60,779 bases of DNA from an uncultured Micrococcales bacterium. Lineage in GTDB: Bacteria > Actinomycetota > Actinomycetes > Actinomycetales > Microbacteriaceae. The translations under genes were made by a program, and so were the position numbers. Each line of letters begins with the position of its first letter. Positions within the stretch are counted from its first letter, which is position 1. The notes below the pieces were generated by a model, which was not told the origin of the DNA, did not search any database, and worked only from the letters and a program-made list of their open reading frames with translations. The stretch is from NCBI GenBank assembly GCA_903909605.1, contig CAIVWH010000019.1:1-60779 (forward strand), given 5' to 3'. Of the stretch, positions 42,372 through 52,604 are shown piece by piece.

Positions 42372-43373
42372 TTATGCCTGGTCGTCCTCGTCGTCGTAGT
42401 TTGCTGCGTTGCTGAAGTAGGTTCCGTCGAAGCCTGGAACCGAGTCGCGGAACTTGAGTCCCATCGAAGTGAGCTTGTCGCGCACCTCGTCTACCGACTT
42501 GCTGCCGAAGTTGCGGATGTTCATCAGCTGGTCTTCTGACAGGTTGATCAGTTCGCCAACGTTGTTGATGCCCTCACGCTTGAGGCAGTTGTACGAACGA
42601 ACGGTCAGGTCGAGGTCTTCGATTGGCATGGCCAGCTCTGGCGAAACTGCAAGCTCGCTGCGTGCCTCGCCAAGCTCGATACCTTCGGCCTGGTCGTTCA
42701 AGTCTTTTGCAAGGCCGAACAGCGCAACCAGGGTGGTTCCGGCTGAGGCAACTGCGTCTGCAGGCTTGATCGAAGGCTTGGTCTCGACGTCGACAATCAG
42801 CTTGTCGAAGTTGGTGTACTCACCGGCACGAGTTGCCTCGACGCGGTATGAAACCTTGAGAACTGGTGAGTAGATCGAGTCGATTGGAATGACTCCGGCC
42901 TCGGCGCCAACCATGCGGTTCTGGCTCGCCTGAACGTAACCGCGGCCACGCTCGATGTTGAGCTGCAGGTCGATTGAACCCTTGGCGTCGAGGTGAGCAA
43001 TTACGAGGTCCTTGTTGTGGATGGTGACGTCTGCGTCAACAACGATGTCGCCTGCAGTAACAGGGCCAGGGCCCTTCTTTGCAACACGAGCAACCACTGG
43101 CTCATCGCGGTGGCTCGAAACAACGAGGTCCTTGATGTTCAGGATGATCTCGGTGACGTCTTCCTTCACACCGTCGATGGTGCTGAATTCGTGGCTTACG
43201 CCTTCGAAACGCACGTTGGTCACCGAAGCGCCTGGGATGGACGACAGCAAAGTACGGCGAAGCGAGTTTCCTAGGGTGTAACCGAAACCTGGCTCAAGCG
43301 GTTCGAGAACGAAACGCGAACGAGTAGGCGATAGTACTTCTTCTTTTAGCTCTGGACGCTGTGCAATCAGCAC
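42372..43373 (-). CDS. rpoA: DNA-directed RNA polymerase subunit alpha
   Basis: 333 residues, GTG start at 43373 with GGAAGGAACC before it. The N-terminal dimerisation domain has [20 protein letters not shown]; the C-terminal domain (about 245-315) has [17 protein letters not shown] and [11 protein letters not shown], the surface that contacts UP elements and activators. Ends in an acidic tail. rpsD, which usually precedes rpoA, is absent. Confidence 0.98.
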   Translation of the reverse strand: MLIAQRPELKEEVLSPTRSRFVLEPLEPGFGYTLGNSLRRTLLSSIPGASVTNVRFEGVSHEFSTIDGVKEDVTEIILNIKDLVVSSHRDEPVVARVAKKGPGPVTAGDIVVDADVTIHNKDLVIAHLDAKGSIDLQLNIERGRGYVQASQNRMVGAEAGVIPIDSIYSPVLKVSYRVEATRAGEYTNFDKLIVDVETKPSIKPADAVASAGTTLVALFGLAKDLNDQAEGIELGEARSELAVSPELAMPIEDLDLTVRSYNCLKREGINNVGELINLSEDQLMNIRNFGSKSVDEVRDKLTSMGLKFRDSVPGFDGTYFSNAANYDDEDDQA

Positions 43374-43389
43374 GGTTGGTTCCTTCCGT

Positions 43390-43411
43390 AGACATCCACT
43401 ATTTGATGTCT
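43390..43411 (-). promoter_or_regulatory. Hairpin in the rpsK-rpoA intergenic leader
   Basis: AGACATC (43390-43396) and GATGTCT (43405-43411) form a 7-bp stem with an 8-base loop, 16 bases before the rpoA start. The 144-base gap also holds the palindrome AGTGGCCACT and the small stem GCGAG/CTCGC. It may be a ribosomal-protein binding or RNA-processing site; no T-run, so not a terminator. Confidence 0.4.
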
Positions 43412-43517
43412 GCTTTTGTTTACTCCGAAGTGGCCACTACGAAGTGTGTTGCTAAACAGTTGTGGCGAGGATGCTCTCGCCGAGGCTTATGAGCGCTGTC
43501 GATGACGGCGCCACAAA

Positions 43518-43934
43518 CTAGACGCGACGACGCTTTGGAGGGCGGCATCCGTTGTGAGCCTGAGGAGTCACGTCAGAGATCGAACCAACCTCCAGACCTG
43601 CTGCCTGAAGCGAACGGATCGCGGTCTCGCGACCAGAGCCTGGACCCTTCACGAACACGTCAACCTTCTTCAGGCCGTGCTCCTGGGCCTTGCGGGCTGC
43701 AGACTCAGCTGCGAGCTGAGCTGCGAATGGAGTCGACTTGCGCGAACCCTTGTAGCCCACGTCGCCAGACGATGACCAAGAGATAACTGCGCCGGTAGCG
43801 TCGGTGATCGAAACGATGGTGTTGTTGAAGGTGCTCTTGATGTGCGCCTGACCAACGGTTACGTTCTTCTTTTCCTTCTTGCGAGGCTTACGTGCGCCTG
43901 CTGCGCCGGCCTTTGCCTTAGGTGCTGCTGCCAT
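43518..43934 (-). CDS. rpsK: Ribosomal protein S11
   Basis: 138 residues, AAGGAG well placed before ATG 43934. Basic N-terminal stretch, then [34 protein letters not shown] and the C-terminal [15 protein letters not shown], all standard. 27 bases after rpsM. Confidence 0.97.
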   Translation of the reverse strand: MAAAPKAKAGAAGARKPRKKEKKNVTVGQAHIKSTFNNTIVSITDATGAVISWSSSGDVGYKGSRKSTPFAAQLAAESAARKAQEHGLKKVDVFVKGPGSGRETAIRSLQAAGLEVGSISDVTPQAHNGCRPPKRRRV

Positions 43935-43961
43935 TTCTAATCCTTCTCCTTCAGGAGGCCG

Positions 43962-44339
43962 CTACTTAGCGGCCTTCTTCTTTCCAGCGACGGTGCGCTT
44001 TGGACCCTTGCGGGTGCGGGCGTTGGTCTTGGTGCGCTGGCCACGAACTGGCAGGCCCTTGCGGTGACGAATACCTTCGTACGAACCGATCTCTACCTTG
44101 CGGCGGATGTCGGCCTGAACATCACGGCGGAGGTCACCCTCAACCTTGAAGTTGCCTTCGATGAAGTCACGAATTGCGACAAGCTGGTCGTCGGTCAAGT
44201 CTTTTACACGGATGTTCTTGTCGACCTTGGTCTGCTCAAGAATCGAGACCGAACGAGTACGGCCAATTCCGTAGATGTAAGTGAGTGCAATTTCGACGCG
44301 CTTCGCGTCTGGAATATCTGCTCCGGCAACACGTGCCAT
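43962..44339 (-). CDS. rpsM: Ribosomal protein S13
   Basis: 125 residues from ATG 44339 ([14 protein letters not shown]), AGGAG upstream; the frame to 44372 is leader. Contains the helix-turn region [10 protein letters not shown] and the basic tail [21 protein letters not shown] that contacts tRNA and the subunit bridge. A 141-base gap separates it from rpmJ. Confidence 0.97.
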   Translation of the reverse strand: MARVAGADIPDAKRVEIALTYIYGIGRTRSVSILEQTKVDKNIRVKDLTDDQLVAIRDFIEGNFKVEGDLRRDVQADIRRKVEIGSYEGIRHRKGLPVRGQRTKTNARTRKGPKRTVAGKKKAAK

Positions 44340-44480
44340 GGGATTTCTCCTAGTTTCAAAGGTCTTCAGCAATACACCCGAGTATTCGGCTCCGGCCTTT
44401 TCCGGAGGTTACATCTTTCGATGTTGTACTGCCTTGGTTTATTCAGTTGTGTTTTGTAAGAGCTGCGTCTGCTCTTGCGC

Positions 44481-44594
44481 TTAACCCTGGCGCTGTTTGT
44501 GGCGTGGGTTTTCGCAAATGATCATGACGCGACCGTGGCGACGAATGACTTTGCACTTGTCGCAGATCTTCTTAACGCTTGGGTTAACCTTCAT
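44481..44594 (-). CDS. rpmJ: Ribosomal protein L36
   Basis: 37 residues, [20 protein letters not shown] at the N terminus, ending HKQRQG. Zinc ligands Cys11, Cys14, Cys27 and His32 are all present, so this is the zinc-binding form. ATG 44594; 29 bases after infA. Too short for most ORF cut-offs, but unmistakable. Confidence 0.96.
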   Translation of the reverse strand: MKVNPSVKKICDKCKVIRRHGRVMIICENPRHKQRQG

Positions 44595-44623
44595 GTCTCT
44601 TGCTTCTGTTTGATGTTGCGTGG

Positions 44624-44845
44624 TTATTTGTAGCGATACGTGATTCGACCACGAGTCAGGTCATACGTGCTGAGCTCTACAACAACGCGATCCTCAGGGA
44701 GAATCTTGATGTAGTTCTGGCGCATCTTTCCCGAGATGTGAGCCAAGACTTTGTGACCGTTTTCGAGCTCAACGCGAAACATTGCGTTCGGTAGAGCTTC
44801 GACTACTGTGCCTTCGATTTCGATGACACCGTCTTTGTTGGCCAT
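44624..44845 (-). CDS. infA: Translation initiation factor IF-1
   Basis: 73 residues from ATG 44845 ([20 protein letters not shown]), GAGG just upstream. OB-fold protein of the 30S A site; [20 protein letters not shown] and the end GRITYRYK are standard. The 156-base gap to map suggests that an infA-rpmJ-rpsM-rpsK-rpoA transcript begins here. Confidence 0.97.
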   Translation of the reverse strand: MANKDGVIEIEGTVVEALPNAMFRVELENGHKVLAHISGKMRQNYIKILPEDRVVVELSTYDLTRGRITYRYK

Positions 44846-44908
44846 AGCCTCACTTTTCACTAACTTTTGGCGTAACAAGCGCACGAAAATCGGTCACAAA
44901 TTCTTGTG

Positions 44909-44937
44909 GGATTACGTGCAGAAACACCGAATCTCAA
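44909..44937 (-). promoter_or_regulatory. Candidate infA promoter
   Basis: TTGAGA (44937-44932) and TAATCC (44914-44909) on the minus strand, 17 bp apart, about 64 bases before infA. The -35 is good, the -10 fair. Confidence 0.4.
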
Positions 44938-45001
44938 TCTTACGGACTTACAGGGGCTTCCGCTAGTCTGTGCCAGCGAAAAATCGGGGCCGGGATGGCC
45001 T

Positions 45002-45859
45002 TTAGCCCTGAACCGGTACCGGCACGATTCCGAACGGCGCCAAGCCAGCCAAACCGCCGTCTTCAGCGGTCAAAACCCAGATTCCACCCTCGTGAACCGC
45101 CACGGTGTGCTCCCAGTGGGCCGCGTCAGAGCCATCCTCTGACGATACGGTCCAGCCATCGGCCAAAACCTTCACCGAGTCGTCTCCCCCGGTGATCATC
45201 GGCTCGATGGCAACCACCAAGCCAGGGCCAACCTTCGGGCCCTTATGTCGAACGGCATAGTTGAAAACCGCCGGCTCTTCGTGCATTGTCCGACCAATCC
45301 CGTGACCGATGTAGTCCTCGAGAATTCCGTAGTCGCGACCGTGCTCGCTGGCCTTCTCGGCAACGAAAGCCTCAATGGCCGCTCCGACCTCATTCAGGTG
45401 GCTCGCCTTGGCAAGTGCGGCAATGCCAACCCAAAGCGACTGCTCGGTAACATCGCTCAGTTGCTGGCGAGCGACAACGATGGCCGCAGCGTCGGATGAT
45501 TCTCCCGGCACGACCATAGAAAACGCGCTGTCGCCGTTCCACCCGTCGATTTCTGCACCGCAGTCAATCGAGAGCAGATCGCCGGCACGCAGCACGCGGT
45601 CTTTGCTAGGAATACCGTGCACCACCTCATCGTTGATTGACGCGCAGATGGTGTGAAAGTAGCCATCTACCAATTGAAAGTTTGAGTGCGCACCGAGCGC
45701 GTTCATGGTGTCGTCTGCGATTTTGTCGAGCTCGAGCGTTGAGACGCCAGGCTTGACCGCCTTGCGAACTGCGTCGAGTGCGGCGCGAGTGATAAGACCG
45801 GCCTTGCGCATAAGCAACAATTGCTGGCTATTTTTTACGGTGTATTCAGCGCGCGACAT
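45002..45859 (-). CDS. map: Methionine aminopeptidase, type I
   Basis: Removes initiator Met. ATG 45859 (MSRAEYTVKNSQQLLLMRKA) gives 285 residues; the frame to 45907 overlaps adk and begins at a TTG, so it is not preferred. Metal ligands lie in IDCGAEIDGWNGDSA, GHGIGRTMHEEP, VAIEPM and WEHTVAV. No Shine-Dalgarno is seen in the 19 bases after adk, which contain a small inverted repeat AAACT/AGTTT; translation may depend on coupling to adk. Confidence 0.95.
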   Translation of the reverse strand: MSRAEYTVKNSQQLLLMRKAGLITRAALDAVRKAVKPGVSTLELDKIADDTMNALGAHSNFQLVDGYFHTICASINDEVVHGIPSKDRVLRAGDLLSIDCGAEIDGWNGDSAFSMVVPGESSDAAAIVVARQQLSDVTEQSLWVGIAALAKASHLNEVGAAIEAFVAEKASEHGRDYGILEDYIGHGIGRTMHEEPAVFNYAVRHKGPKVGPGLVVAIEPMITGGDDSVKVLADGWTVSSEDGSDAAHWEHTVAVHEGGIWVLTAEDGGLAGLAPFGIVPVPVQG

Positions 45860-45878
45860 AAAACTAAAAGTTTCAAAA

Positions 45879-46463
45879 CTAGATGCGGTCGAGGCCGCGT
45901 GCTTCAAGCGCCTGCATGATGCGCTCGGTTACTTCTTCGACAGCGCCAAGACCGTCGACCATGATGACCAACCCACGCTGCGCGTAGACCGAGGTGAGCG
46001 GAGCGGTCTGTTCTTCGTAAACCTCGAGGCGACGACGAATCACTTCTTCGGTGTCATCGGCGCGACCTTGCTCGATTGCGCGGCCCAGCAAACGGCGAAC
46101 GACCTCGTCGGTGTCTGCTGTGAGCTGCACGACAGCATCAAGCTTGTTGCCCTGCTGCAACAGAATGTCGTCGAGTTCTTCAACCTGTTCGCCGGTGCGA
46201 GGGTAGCCATCCAGCAAGAAGCCGGCAGCGGCATCCTGGTGTGAAAGTCGGTCGCGAACCAGTGCGTTGGTCAAACTGTCGGGCACGTATTCGCCGCGAT
46301 CCATGAACGCCTTGGCCTGCTTGCCCAACTCGGTTTCGTTCTTTACGTTGTGGCGAAAGATGTCGCCGGTCGAAATCGCTGGGATGCCAAAAGCCTGGGA
46401 TAGGCGCTCTGCCTGGGTTCCCTTGCCGGCACCTGGCATGCCGATCAAGAGCAGGCGGGTCAC
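45879..46463 (-). CDS. adk: Adenylate kinase
   Basis: 194 residues, the short form without the zinc-type LID insertion, as in mycobacteria. P-loop [17 protein letters not shown] site STGDIFR, and [21 protein letters not shown] is the conserved C-terminal part. The GTG start at 46463 overlaps the secY stop by four bases. Confidence 0.97.
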   Translation of the reverse strand: MTRLLLIGMPGAGKGTQAERLSQAFGIPAISTGDIFRHNVKNETELGKQAKAFMDRGEYVPDSLTNALVRDRLSHQDAAAGFLLDGYPRTGEQVEELDDILLQQGNKLDAVVQLTADTDEVVRRLLGRAIEQGRADDTEEVIRRRLEVYEEQTAPLTSVYAQRGLVIMVDGLGAVEEVTERIMQALEARGLDRI

Positions 46464-47773
46464 TTGAGGAGGCCCTCGTAGTTGCGTTGCTGCATCTGAG
46501 CGTTGATCTGCTTCACGGTCTCAAGACCAACGCCGACGATGATCAGGATGGTGGTTCCACCGAACGGGAAGTTCTGGTTTGCGCCAACCAAGGTGAATGC
46601 AATCAACGGAATCAAGGCAATCAGGCCCAAGTAGATAGCGCCTGGGAAGGTGATGCGGCTGAGCACGTACTCGAGGAACTCGGTGGTCGGACGTCCGGCA
46701 CGAATACCTGGGATGAAGCCGCCGTAGTTCTTCATGTTGTCGCTGACCTCTTCAGGGTTGAAGGTAATCGCGACATAGAAGTAGGTGAAGCCCACGATGA
46801 GCAAGAAGTACATCGCCATGTAGAGCGGGTGGTCGCCACGGGTCAGGTAGGTCGAAACCCAGGTAACCCATCCTGGAACGTTGCCGTTCTTGTCTGCCGA
46901 GCTGAACTGTGCGATCAACGAAGGCAGGTAAAGGAGGCTCGAGGCGAAGATAACCGGAACAACACCGGCCATGTTGACCTTGATTGGAATGTAAGTGCTC
47001 TGACCGCCGTATTCACGACGACCAACCATGCGCTTTGCATACTGAACTGGGATGCGGCGCTGCGACTGCTCGACCAAGATGACCAGACCGACGATGAGCA
47101 CACCGATGCCGATAACGACAAGCAGGGTCTCAGGTGACTTGGTGGTTGCAATCGCGATAAGCGCTGCAGGGAACTTGGCGGCAACCGAGGTGAAGATCAA
47201 AAGTGACATACCGTTGCCAACGCCGCGCTCGGTCAGCAACTCACCCATCCACATGATGAGGCCGGTGCCTGCGGTCATGGTGATGACCATCAGCACGATA
47301 GCCAACGGCGATGAGTCGGTGAGAATCGAAAGCGAGCACGAAGAACCGAACAGCGCACCCTGGCGAGCAACGGCGATCAAAGTGGTCGACTGAAGCAGGC
47401 CAAGTGCGATGGTTAGGAAACGGGTGTACTGGGTGAGCTTTGCCTGACCAGCCTGACCTTCTTTATAGAGGGTCTCGAAGTGCGGAATGACAACGCGAAG
47501 AAGCTGCACAATGATCGATGCGGTGATGTAAGGCATGATGCCAAGTGCAAAGACCGAAAGCTGCAGCAGTGCTCCACCGCTGAACAGGTTAATGAACTCG
47601 TAGAGTCCCGAAGTTGTCTGAGTCTGGTTCAAACAGCTCTGCACGTTGCCGTAGTTCACGTACGGCGAAGGGATGAATGATCCCAAGCGGAACAACGCGA
47701 CGATGAGCAAAGTGAAGCCAAGCTTCTTGCGCAGGTCCGGTGTGCGGAATGCGCGAACTACAGCTTTAAACAA
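46460..47773 (-). CDS. secY: Preprotein translocase subunit SecY
   Basis: 437-residue, ten-helix channel of the Sec translocon. Family segments: [44 protein letters not shown]-like [20 protein letters not shown]. It starts with TTG 47773, preceded by AGGAGG eight bases upstream; that ribosome site lies in a small inverted repeat (47780-47791). Classic rplO-secY-adk-map order. Confidence 0.97.
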   Translation of the reverse strand: MFKAVVRAFRTPDLRKKLGFTLLIVALFRLGSFIPSPYVNYGNVQSCLNQTQTTSGLYEFINLFSGGALLQLSVFALGIMPYITASIIVQLLRVVIPHFETLYKEGQAGQAKLTQYTRFLTIALGLLQSTTLIAVARQGALFGSSCSLSILTDSSPLAIVLMVITMTAGTGLIMWMGELLTERGVGNGMSLLIFTSVAAKFPAALIAIATTKSPETLLVVIGIGVLIVGLVILVEQSQRRIPVQYAKRMVGRREYGGQSTYIPIKVNMAGVVPVIFASSLLYLPSLIAQFSSADKNGNVPGWVTWVSTYLTRGDHPLYMAMYFLLIVGFTYFYVAITFNPEEVSDNMKNYGGFIPGIRAGRPTTEFLEYVLSRITFPGAIYLGLIALIPLIAFTLVGANQNFPFGGTTILIIVGVGLETVKQINAQMQQRNYEGLLK

Positions 47774-47779
47774 CTTCAG

Positions 47780-47791
47780 GCCTCCTGAGGC
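47780..47791 (-). promoter_or_regulatory. Inverted repeat covering the secY ribosome site
   Basis: The minus strand reads GCCTCAGGAGGC, with GCCT and AGGC able to pair around CAGG, so the AGGAGG Shine-Dalgarno is half buried. The stem is only 4-5 bp. Together with a TTG start it suggests deliberately reduced translation of secY relative to ribosomal genes. Confidence 0.35.
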
Positions 47792-47803
47792 TTAGCTAGC
47801 TGA

Positions 47804-48427
47804 CTATTCGGTGACCGAACCGCCGGCAGCGACAATCTTCTCGGCTGCTGAGCGCGAGACCTTGTCGACACTGACGATCAGTTTAACCGCGATGTCGCCG
47901 TTGCCTAGAACCTTGACTGGCTCGCCCTTGCGAACGAGGCCCTTGGCTACTAGATCGGCCTTGGTTACAGCGCCACCGTTAGGGTACGCCTCGGCCAACG
48001 CCGAAACGTTGACAACCTGGTACTCCACGCGGAATGGGTTCTTGAAACCACGGAGCTTAGGGGTACGCATTACAAGACGAACGCCACCACCCTCGAAGCC
48101 AGGACGAACCTGGTAACGAGCGCTGGTTCCCTTGGTGCCTCGACCGGCAGTCTTACCCTTCGATGCCTCACCACGGCCCACACGAGTGCGCTCTTTCTTC
48201 GATCCCTCTGCAGGGCGAAGGTGGTGCAGCTTGATGACGGTTGACTTCTCCTTTGGAGCAGCAGCCTTCTTGGCAGCAGGTGCTGCCTTCTTAGCGGCTG
48301 GCTTCTCAGCATCGGTCGAAGCAGCCTTAGCGGCTGGCTTCTTTGCAGCGGTTGCAGGAGCGGCCTTTGCCGCTGCTGGCTTTGCTGCTGCCGCAGGCTT
48401 TGCGGCTGGCTTCTTTTCTTCTGCCAT
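47804..48427 (-). CDS. rplO: Ribosomal protein L15 with Lys/Ala-rich N-terminal extension
   Basis: 207 residues against about 145 for most L15. Residues 1-63 are a repetitive Ala/Lys/Pro stretch ([20 protein letters not shown]) resembling histone H1 tails; the L15 fold begins at [21 protein letters not shown]. The start is firm: GAGGAG lies eight bases before ATG 48427, which overlaps the rpmD stop (TAATG), and no good internal ribosome site is seen. The extension could be unstructured rRNA- or DNA-binding material. Confidence 0.94.
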   Translation of the reverse strand: MAEEKKPAAKPAAAAKPAAAKAAPATAAKKPAAKAASTDAEKPAAKKAAPAAKKAAAPKEKSTVIKLHHLRPAEGSKKERTRVGRGEASKGKTAGRGTKGTSARYQVRPGFEGGGVRLVMRTPKLRGFKNPFRVEYQVVNVSALAEAYPNGGAVTKADLVAKGLVRKGEPVKVLGNGDIAVKLIVSVDKVSRSAAEKIVAAGGSVTE

Positions 48428-48612
48428 TAGTTGATCTCCTCAACCTTTACGAGGTGGGCAACCGTGCGGATCATGCCGCGCAGCGAGCTCGAGTCTTCCT
48501 TGACGACAATGTCGCCAATTCGCTTGAGTCCGAGCGAACGCATGGTCTCGCGCTGGTTTGGCTTGCCACCAATTTCAGACTTGACCTGGGTTACCTTGAG
48601 ACGCGCGGCCAT
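48427..48612 (-). CDS. rpmD: Ribosomal protein L30
   Basis: 61 residues, [20 protein letters not shown] onward, with the family pattern [10 protein letters not shown] and [14 protein letters not shown] 48612 overlaps the rpsE stop by one base and its own stop overlaps rplO. Confidence 0.96.
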   Translation of the reverse strand: MAARLKVTQVKSEIGGKPNQRETMRSLGLKRIGDIVVKEDSSSLRGMIRTVAHLVKVEEIN

Positions 48613-49274
48613 TAGGCACCAACCTTTGCTTGCTGTGCTTTCAGCAGACCGGCAGGAACTACCGCGTCAACTGGAAGGCCACGACGAGCGGCAACAGCAG
48701 CTGGCTCTTCGAGCAACTTGAGTGCCTCAACGGTGGCGTGAACGATGTTGATGGTGTTCGACGAACCGAGCGACTTGCTTAGAACGTCGTGGATGCCTGC
48801 ACACTCGAGCACGGCGCGAACTGGACCACCGGCGATAACACCGGTTCCAGCAGCTGCCGGACGAAGAAGTACGACACCGGCAGCCTTCTCACCCTGAGTC
48901 GGGTGAGGGATGGTGCTGCCAACGCGAGGAACGCGGAAGAAGTTCTTCTTTGCATCCTCGACGCCCTTGGCGATCGCGGCAGGAACTTCCTTCGACTTTC
49001 CGTAGCCAACACCAACGAGACCATTGCCGTCACCGACAACTACCAGAGCGGTGAACGAGAAACGACGTCCACCCTTGACCACCTTCGAAACACGGTTGAT
49101 GGTTACAACGCGCTCGATGAATGGGCTCTTCTCTTTTTCCTCGCGGTTGTCGCGGTCACGACGTGGTGCGCGGTCGCGTGAACCGCGGCGTGCCTCACGC
49201 TCGTTAGCGTCAACTGCTGGTGCGCCCTTGTCTGCCTCTACTGCAGCCACTTCTGGCTCCTGGATTTCTGACAT
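48612..49274 (-). CDS. rpsE: Ribosomal protein S5
   Basis: 220 residues with a charged N-terminal extension (about 1-48, rich in Glu/Arg/Asp) before [21 protein letters not shown], the dsRBD-like domain. The second domain has [20 protein letters not shown]. Contributes to the mRNA entry tunnel and fidelity. One-base overlap with rplR. Confidence 0.97.
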   Translation of the reverse strand: MSEIQEPEVAAVEADKGAPAVDANEREARRGSRDRAPRRDRDNREEKEKSPFIERVVTINRVSKVVKGGRRFSFTALVVVGDGNGLVGVGYGKSKEVPAAIAKGVEDAKKNFFRVPRVGSTIPHPTQGEKAAGVVLLRPAAAGTGVIAGGPVRAVLECAGIHDVLSKSLGSSNTINIVHATVEALKLLEEPAAVAARRGLPVDAVVPAGLLKAQQAKVGA

Positions 49275-49651
49275 TAGATTGACAAACCTTCCTCGCGAGC
49301 AGCGTCTGCAATTGCAGCAACGCGACCTGCGTACTTGTTTCCGCCACGGTCGAAGACTGCCTCGCTGACACCAGCAGCCTTGGCACGCTGAGCGATCAGC
49401 TGGCCAACCTTTGCCGACTTAGCGGTCTTGTCGCCTTCGAACTTGCGAACATCTGCTTCCATGGTCGAAGCCGATGCCAGGGTGATGCCCTTGGTGTCGT
49501 CTACGAGCTGGACGAATACGTGACGTGACGAACGGTTGACGACCAAACGAGGACGAACCGGGGTGCCAGCGATCTTCTTACGAAGACGCAGGTGGCGACG
49601 GCTACGAGCCGCTGCCTTGCTCTTACCGCGTACGCGTGAAATGAGACCCAT
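49274..49651 (-). CDS. rplR: Ribosomal protein L18
   Basis: 125 residues; 5S rRNA-binding protein. Basic N terminus [15 protein letters not shown], then [20 protein letters not shown] and the end [20 protein letters not shown]. Two bases after rplF. Confidence 0.97.
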   Translation of the reverse strand: MGLISRVRGKSKAAARSRRHLRLRKKIAGTPVRPRLVVNRSSRHVFVQLVDDTKGITLASASTMEADVRKFEGDKTAKSAKVGQLIAQRAKAAGVSEAVFDRGGNKYAGRVAAIADAAREEGLSI

Positions 49652-49653
49652 GA

Positions 49654-50190
49654 TTACTTACCTGACTTTCCGGCCTTGCGACGAACGTTCTCGCCCGCGT
49701 AGCGAACACCCTTGCCCTTGTAAGGCTCTGGCTTGCGCAGCTTGCGCAGGTTCGCGGCAACTTCTCCAACGGCCTGCTTGTCGATTCCCGACACGACGAC
49801 CTTGGTGTTGCCTTCGACAGTGAAGGTGATGCCCGCAGGCGCCTTCACCAAGATTGGGTGCGAGTAACCGAGAGCGAACTCAATGTCGCCGCCCTTAGCG
49901 GTCACACGGTAACCGGTACCGACGATCTCAAGTGCCTTGCTGTAACCAGCGGTAACACCAGTGATCTGGTTTGCAATCAAAGTACGGGTCAAGCCGTGCA
50001 GCGAACGCGATACGCGCTCGTCGTCTGGGCGGCTTACGACCAAAGTGCCGTCTTCAAGTGCAACAGTGATTGGGCTCTTAACCTCTAGGTTCAGCTGACC
50101 CTTAGGTCCCTTTACCGAAACGCTTGAGCCATCGATCTTTACTTCAACTCCGGCTGGAACCGGAATTGGCAACTTACCAATACGTGACAT
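49654..50190 (-). CDS. rplF: Ribosomal protein L6
   Basis: 178 residues, two L6 domains: [19 protein letters not shown] at the start and the C-terminal motif [23 protein letters not shown]. Near the sarcin-ricin loop and the GTPase centre. Six bases after rpsH. Confidence 0.97.
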   Translation of the reverse strand: MSRIGKLPIPVPAGVEVKIDGSSVSVKGPKGQLNLEVKSPITVALEDGTLVVSRPDDERVSRSLHGLTRTLIANQITGVTAGYSKALEIVGTGYRVTAKGGDIEFALGYSHPILVKAPAGITFTVEGNTKVVVSGIDKQAVGEVAANLRKLRKPEPYKGKGVRYAGENVRRKAGKSGK

Positions 50191-50196
50191 CTGTGA

Positions 50197-50595
50197 TTAC
50201 CAAACGTAGGCGAGAACTTCTCCGCCTACTCCCTTCTTGGCTGCCTGACGGTCGGTTAGAAGACCGCTTGAGGTGGACAAGATGGCGATGCCAAGACCGC
50301 CGAGAACGCGAGGAAGCTCGGTCGACTTCGCGTAAACGCGGAGACCTGGCTTCGAAACACGCTTGATGCCCGCGATCGAACGCTCGCGGTTAGGGCCGAA
50401 CTTCAGCTCGACCGTTAGGGTCTTGCCTACAGTTGCGTCTTCTACCTTCACGCTTGCCACATAACCCTCAGTCTTGAGGATCTCTGCGATGTTGGCCTTG
50501 AGCTTGCTGTATGGCAGGCTCACAGACTCGTGATACGCAGAGTTGGCATTGCGCAGCCGGGTCAGAAAGTCTGCTACCGGATCTGTCATTGTCAT
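50197..50595 (-). CDS. rpsH: Ribosomal protein S8
   Basis: 132 residues, [17 protein letters not shown] with a second in-frame ATG at 50589. C-terminal [22 protein letters not shown] is standard. In other bacteria S8 represses the spc operon at rplE. The 76-base gap to rplE is too short to hold rpsN. Confidence 0.96.
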   Translation of the reverse strand: MTMTDPVADFLTRLRNANSAYHESVSLPYSKLKANIAEILKTEGYVASVKVEDATVGKTLTVELKFGPNRERSIAGIKRVSKPGLRVYAKSTELPRVLGGLGIAILSTSSGLLTDRQAAKKGVGGEVLAYVW

Positions 50596-50671
50596 TTGTT
50601 GCTACTTTCCTCGGAGGTATCCAGGAGGCTTACGGGCCACTGGACCTTGCCGATTTTGGGTTGGTCTTTGG

Positions 50672-51241
50672 TTACTTCTCGTCAGACTTGAATGGGAAAC
50701 CGAGTGCAAGCAAAAGCGCGCGGCCCTCATCGTCGGTCTTGGCGGTGGTTACCAAGGTGATGTCCATACCGCGTGGGCGGTCAACAGCATCCTGGTTGAT
50801 TTCGTGGAAAACGGTCTGCTCGGTGAGGCCGAAGGTGTAGTTACCCTTGCCGTCGAACTGCTTGCCGTTGAGGCCGCGGAAGTCGCGGATACGTGGCAGG
50901 GCGAGGGTCAACAGACGGTCGAGGAATTCCCACATGCGGTCGCCACGAAGAGTGACGTGCGCACCGATTGCCTGGCCTTCGCGCAGCTTGAACTGAGCGA
51001 TCGACTTGCGAGCCAAGTTAACCTGTGGCTTCTGACCGGTGATTGCGGTGAGGTCCTTGATTGCGCCGTCGATGAGCTTGCCATCCTTGGCAGCGTCACC
51101 AACACCCATGTTCACAACGATCTTGGTGAGGCCCGGAATCTGGTGAGGGTTCGCGAAGCCGAACTCCTTAGCCAACTGAGCCGAGATCTCCGAACGGTAC
51201 TGAGCCTTCAGACGTGGCAATGCCTTTACTGGGGTAGCCAT
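50672..51241 (-). CDS. rplE: Ribosomal protein L5
   Basis: 189 residues; binds 5S rRNA and touches P-site t[44 protein letters not shown] (residues about 102-126) and the switch loop [11 protein letters not shown] are intact. Two bases after rplX. Confidence 0.97.
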   Translation of the reverse strand: MATPVKALPRLKAQYRSEISAQLAKEFGFANPHQIPGLTKIVVNMGVGDAAKDGKLIDGAIKDLTAITGQKPQVNLARKSIAQFKLREGQAIGAHVTLRGDRMWEFLDRLLTLALPRIRDFRGLNGKQFDGKGNYTFGLTEQTVFHEINQDAVDRPRGMDITLVTTAKTDDEGRALLLALGFPFKSDEK

Positions 51242-51243
51242 GA

Positions 51244-51585
51244 TTAGATCTCCTTTCCTGACTTCTTGGCGATGCGAACACGAACGGTCTTCTTGACACC
51301 GTTCTTGGTCACGGTCTCAACCTTTGCGCCAATACGGGTTGGCTTCTTGGTCGATGGGTCTACAACCTGAACGTTTGAGATGTGGATCGGGGCCTCAGCC
51401 TGCTCGATGCCGCCCTGCTTTACGCCGCGGTCGTTCTGAGTCACACGGGTGTGACGAGTCTTCAGGTTGATTCCCTGAACGATTACCTTGTTGTCAGCGC
51501 CCAGCACAGCCAGAACCTGGCCCTGCTTGCCCTTGCTTGCGCCGGCGATTACCTGAACCAGGTCGCCCTTCTTGATGTTCGCCAT
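51244..51585 (-). CDS. rplX: Ribosomal protein L24
   Basis: 113 residues with the KOW motif [20 protein letters not shown] at the start, then [12 protein letters not shown]. Early 50S assembly initiator. Two bases after rplN. Confidence 0.97.
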   Translation of the reverse strand: MANIKKGDLVQVIAGASKGKQGQVLAVLGADNKVIVQGINLKTRHTRVTQNDRGVKQGGIEQAEAPIHISNVQVVDPSTKKPTRIGAKVETVTKNGVKKTVRVRIAKKSGKEI

Positions 51586-51587
51586 GA

Positions 51588-51956
51588 CTAGATAACCTCC
51601 GGTGCCAACGAGATGATCTTCATGAACTTCTTGTCACGAAGCTCACGACCAACAGGACCGAAAATACGGGTGCCCTGTGGCTCGCCATCCTTCTTGATGA
51701 TTACGGCTGCGTTCTCGTCGAACTTGATGTACGAGCCATCTGCGCGACGAGTCTCCTTGACGGTGCGAACGATGACAGCCTTGACGACGTCACCCTTCTT
51801 TACGCTGCCACCAGGGATTGCATCCTTGACCGAAGCAACGATTACGTCGCCGAGGCCTGCGTAGCGGCGCTTTGAACCGCCGAGGATGCGAATAGCCAGA
51901 AGTTCTTTGGCGCCGGTGTTATCGGCAACCTTCATTCTTGACTCTTGCTGAAGCAT
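51588..51956 (-). CDS. rplN: Ribosomal protein L14
   Basis: 122 residues, [20 protein letters not shown]; the C terminus [23 protein letters not shown] is typical. The 55-base gap after rpsQ could hold a promoter or processing site, but no clear element is seen. Confidence 0.97.
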   Translation of the reverse strand: MLQQESRMKVADNTGAKELLAIRILGGSKRRYAGLGDVIVASVKDAIPGGSVKKGDVVKAVIVRTVKETRRADGSYIKFDENAAVIIKKDGEPQGTRIFGPVGRELRDKKFMKIISLAPEVI

Positions 51957-52011
51957 TTACTTCTTCTTTCCTTTTTATGGGCAGCCGATTACCGACCGGA
52001 TGCCTCGGGAT

Positions 52012-52305
52012 TTACTTGGCCTTTTCGATGATCTCGACTAGGCGCCAGTTCTTTGTTGCTGACAGTGGGCGGGTCTCTGCAATAAGCACGAGGTCGCCAA
52101 TGCCAGCCGAGTTCTGCTCGTCGTGAGCCTTGACCTTGGTGCTGCGGCTAAGAACCTTGCCGTAAAGCGGGTGCTTTACGCGGTCTTCAACTGCAACCAC
52201 GATGGTCTTGTTCATCTTGTCGCTGACTACATAGCCACGACGGGTCTTGCGGTAACCGCGAGCCTCATCGGTGGTTGCAGCAACTGCCTTCTTCTCAGCG
52301 GCCAT
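52012..52305 (-). CDS. rpsQ: Ribosomal protein S17
   Basis: 97 residues, N-terminal extension of about 18 residues and then [21 protein letters not shown], with the OB-fold end [20 protein letters not shown]. Two bases after rpmC. Confidence 0.97.
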   Translation of the reverse strand: MAAEKKAVAATTDEARGYRKTRRGYVVSDKMNKTIVVAVEDRVKHPLYGKVLSRSTKVKAHDEQNSAGIGDLVLIAETRPLSATKNWRLVEIIEKAK

Positions 52306-52307
52306 GA

Positions 52308-52604
52308 TTAGTTCTCCTCGGTGGTAGCGGCGGTCTCAGCTTCGGCCTTCTTGGCCTTAGCTGGCTTGGCAGCGGCGGCAGGAAGCGCACGGATGCCGAG
52401 CTCGCGCTCACGGATGACGGTGTAGATACGGGCAATGTCACGCTTTACAGCGCGCAGGCGTCCGTGGCTTTCCAACTGGCCGGTAGCCGACTGGAAGCGG
52501 AGGTTGAACAGCTCCTCCTTGGCCTTCTTCAACTCTTCTACCAACAGAGCATCTTCGATCTTGTCGAGCTCAACTGGAGTGAGGTTCTTTGAACCGATCG
52601 CCAT
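52308..52604 (-). CDS. rpmC: Ribosomal protein L29
   Basis: 98 residues; the L29 helix pair with [19 protein letters not shown] is followed by about 25 residues of Ala/Lys/Glu tail that most L29 lack. Sits by the exit tunnel, where trigger factor and SRP dock. One-base overlap with rplP. Confidence 0.96.
   Translation of the reverse strand: MAIGSKNLTPVELDKIEDALLVEELKKAKEELFNLRFQSATGQLESHGRLRAVKRDIARIYTVIRERELGIRALPAAAAKPAKAKKAEAETAATTEEN

Noticed and set aside
44458-44476. AAGAGC/GCTCTT stem after rpmJ as a terminator
   Set aside because: No T-run on the minus strand and the operon clearly continues into rpsM.
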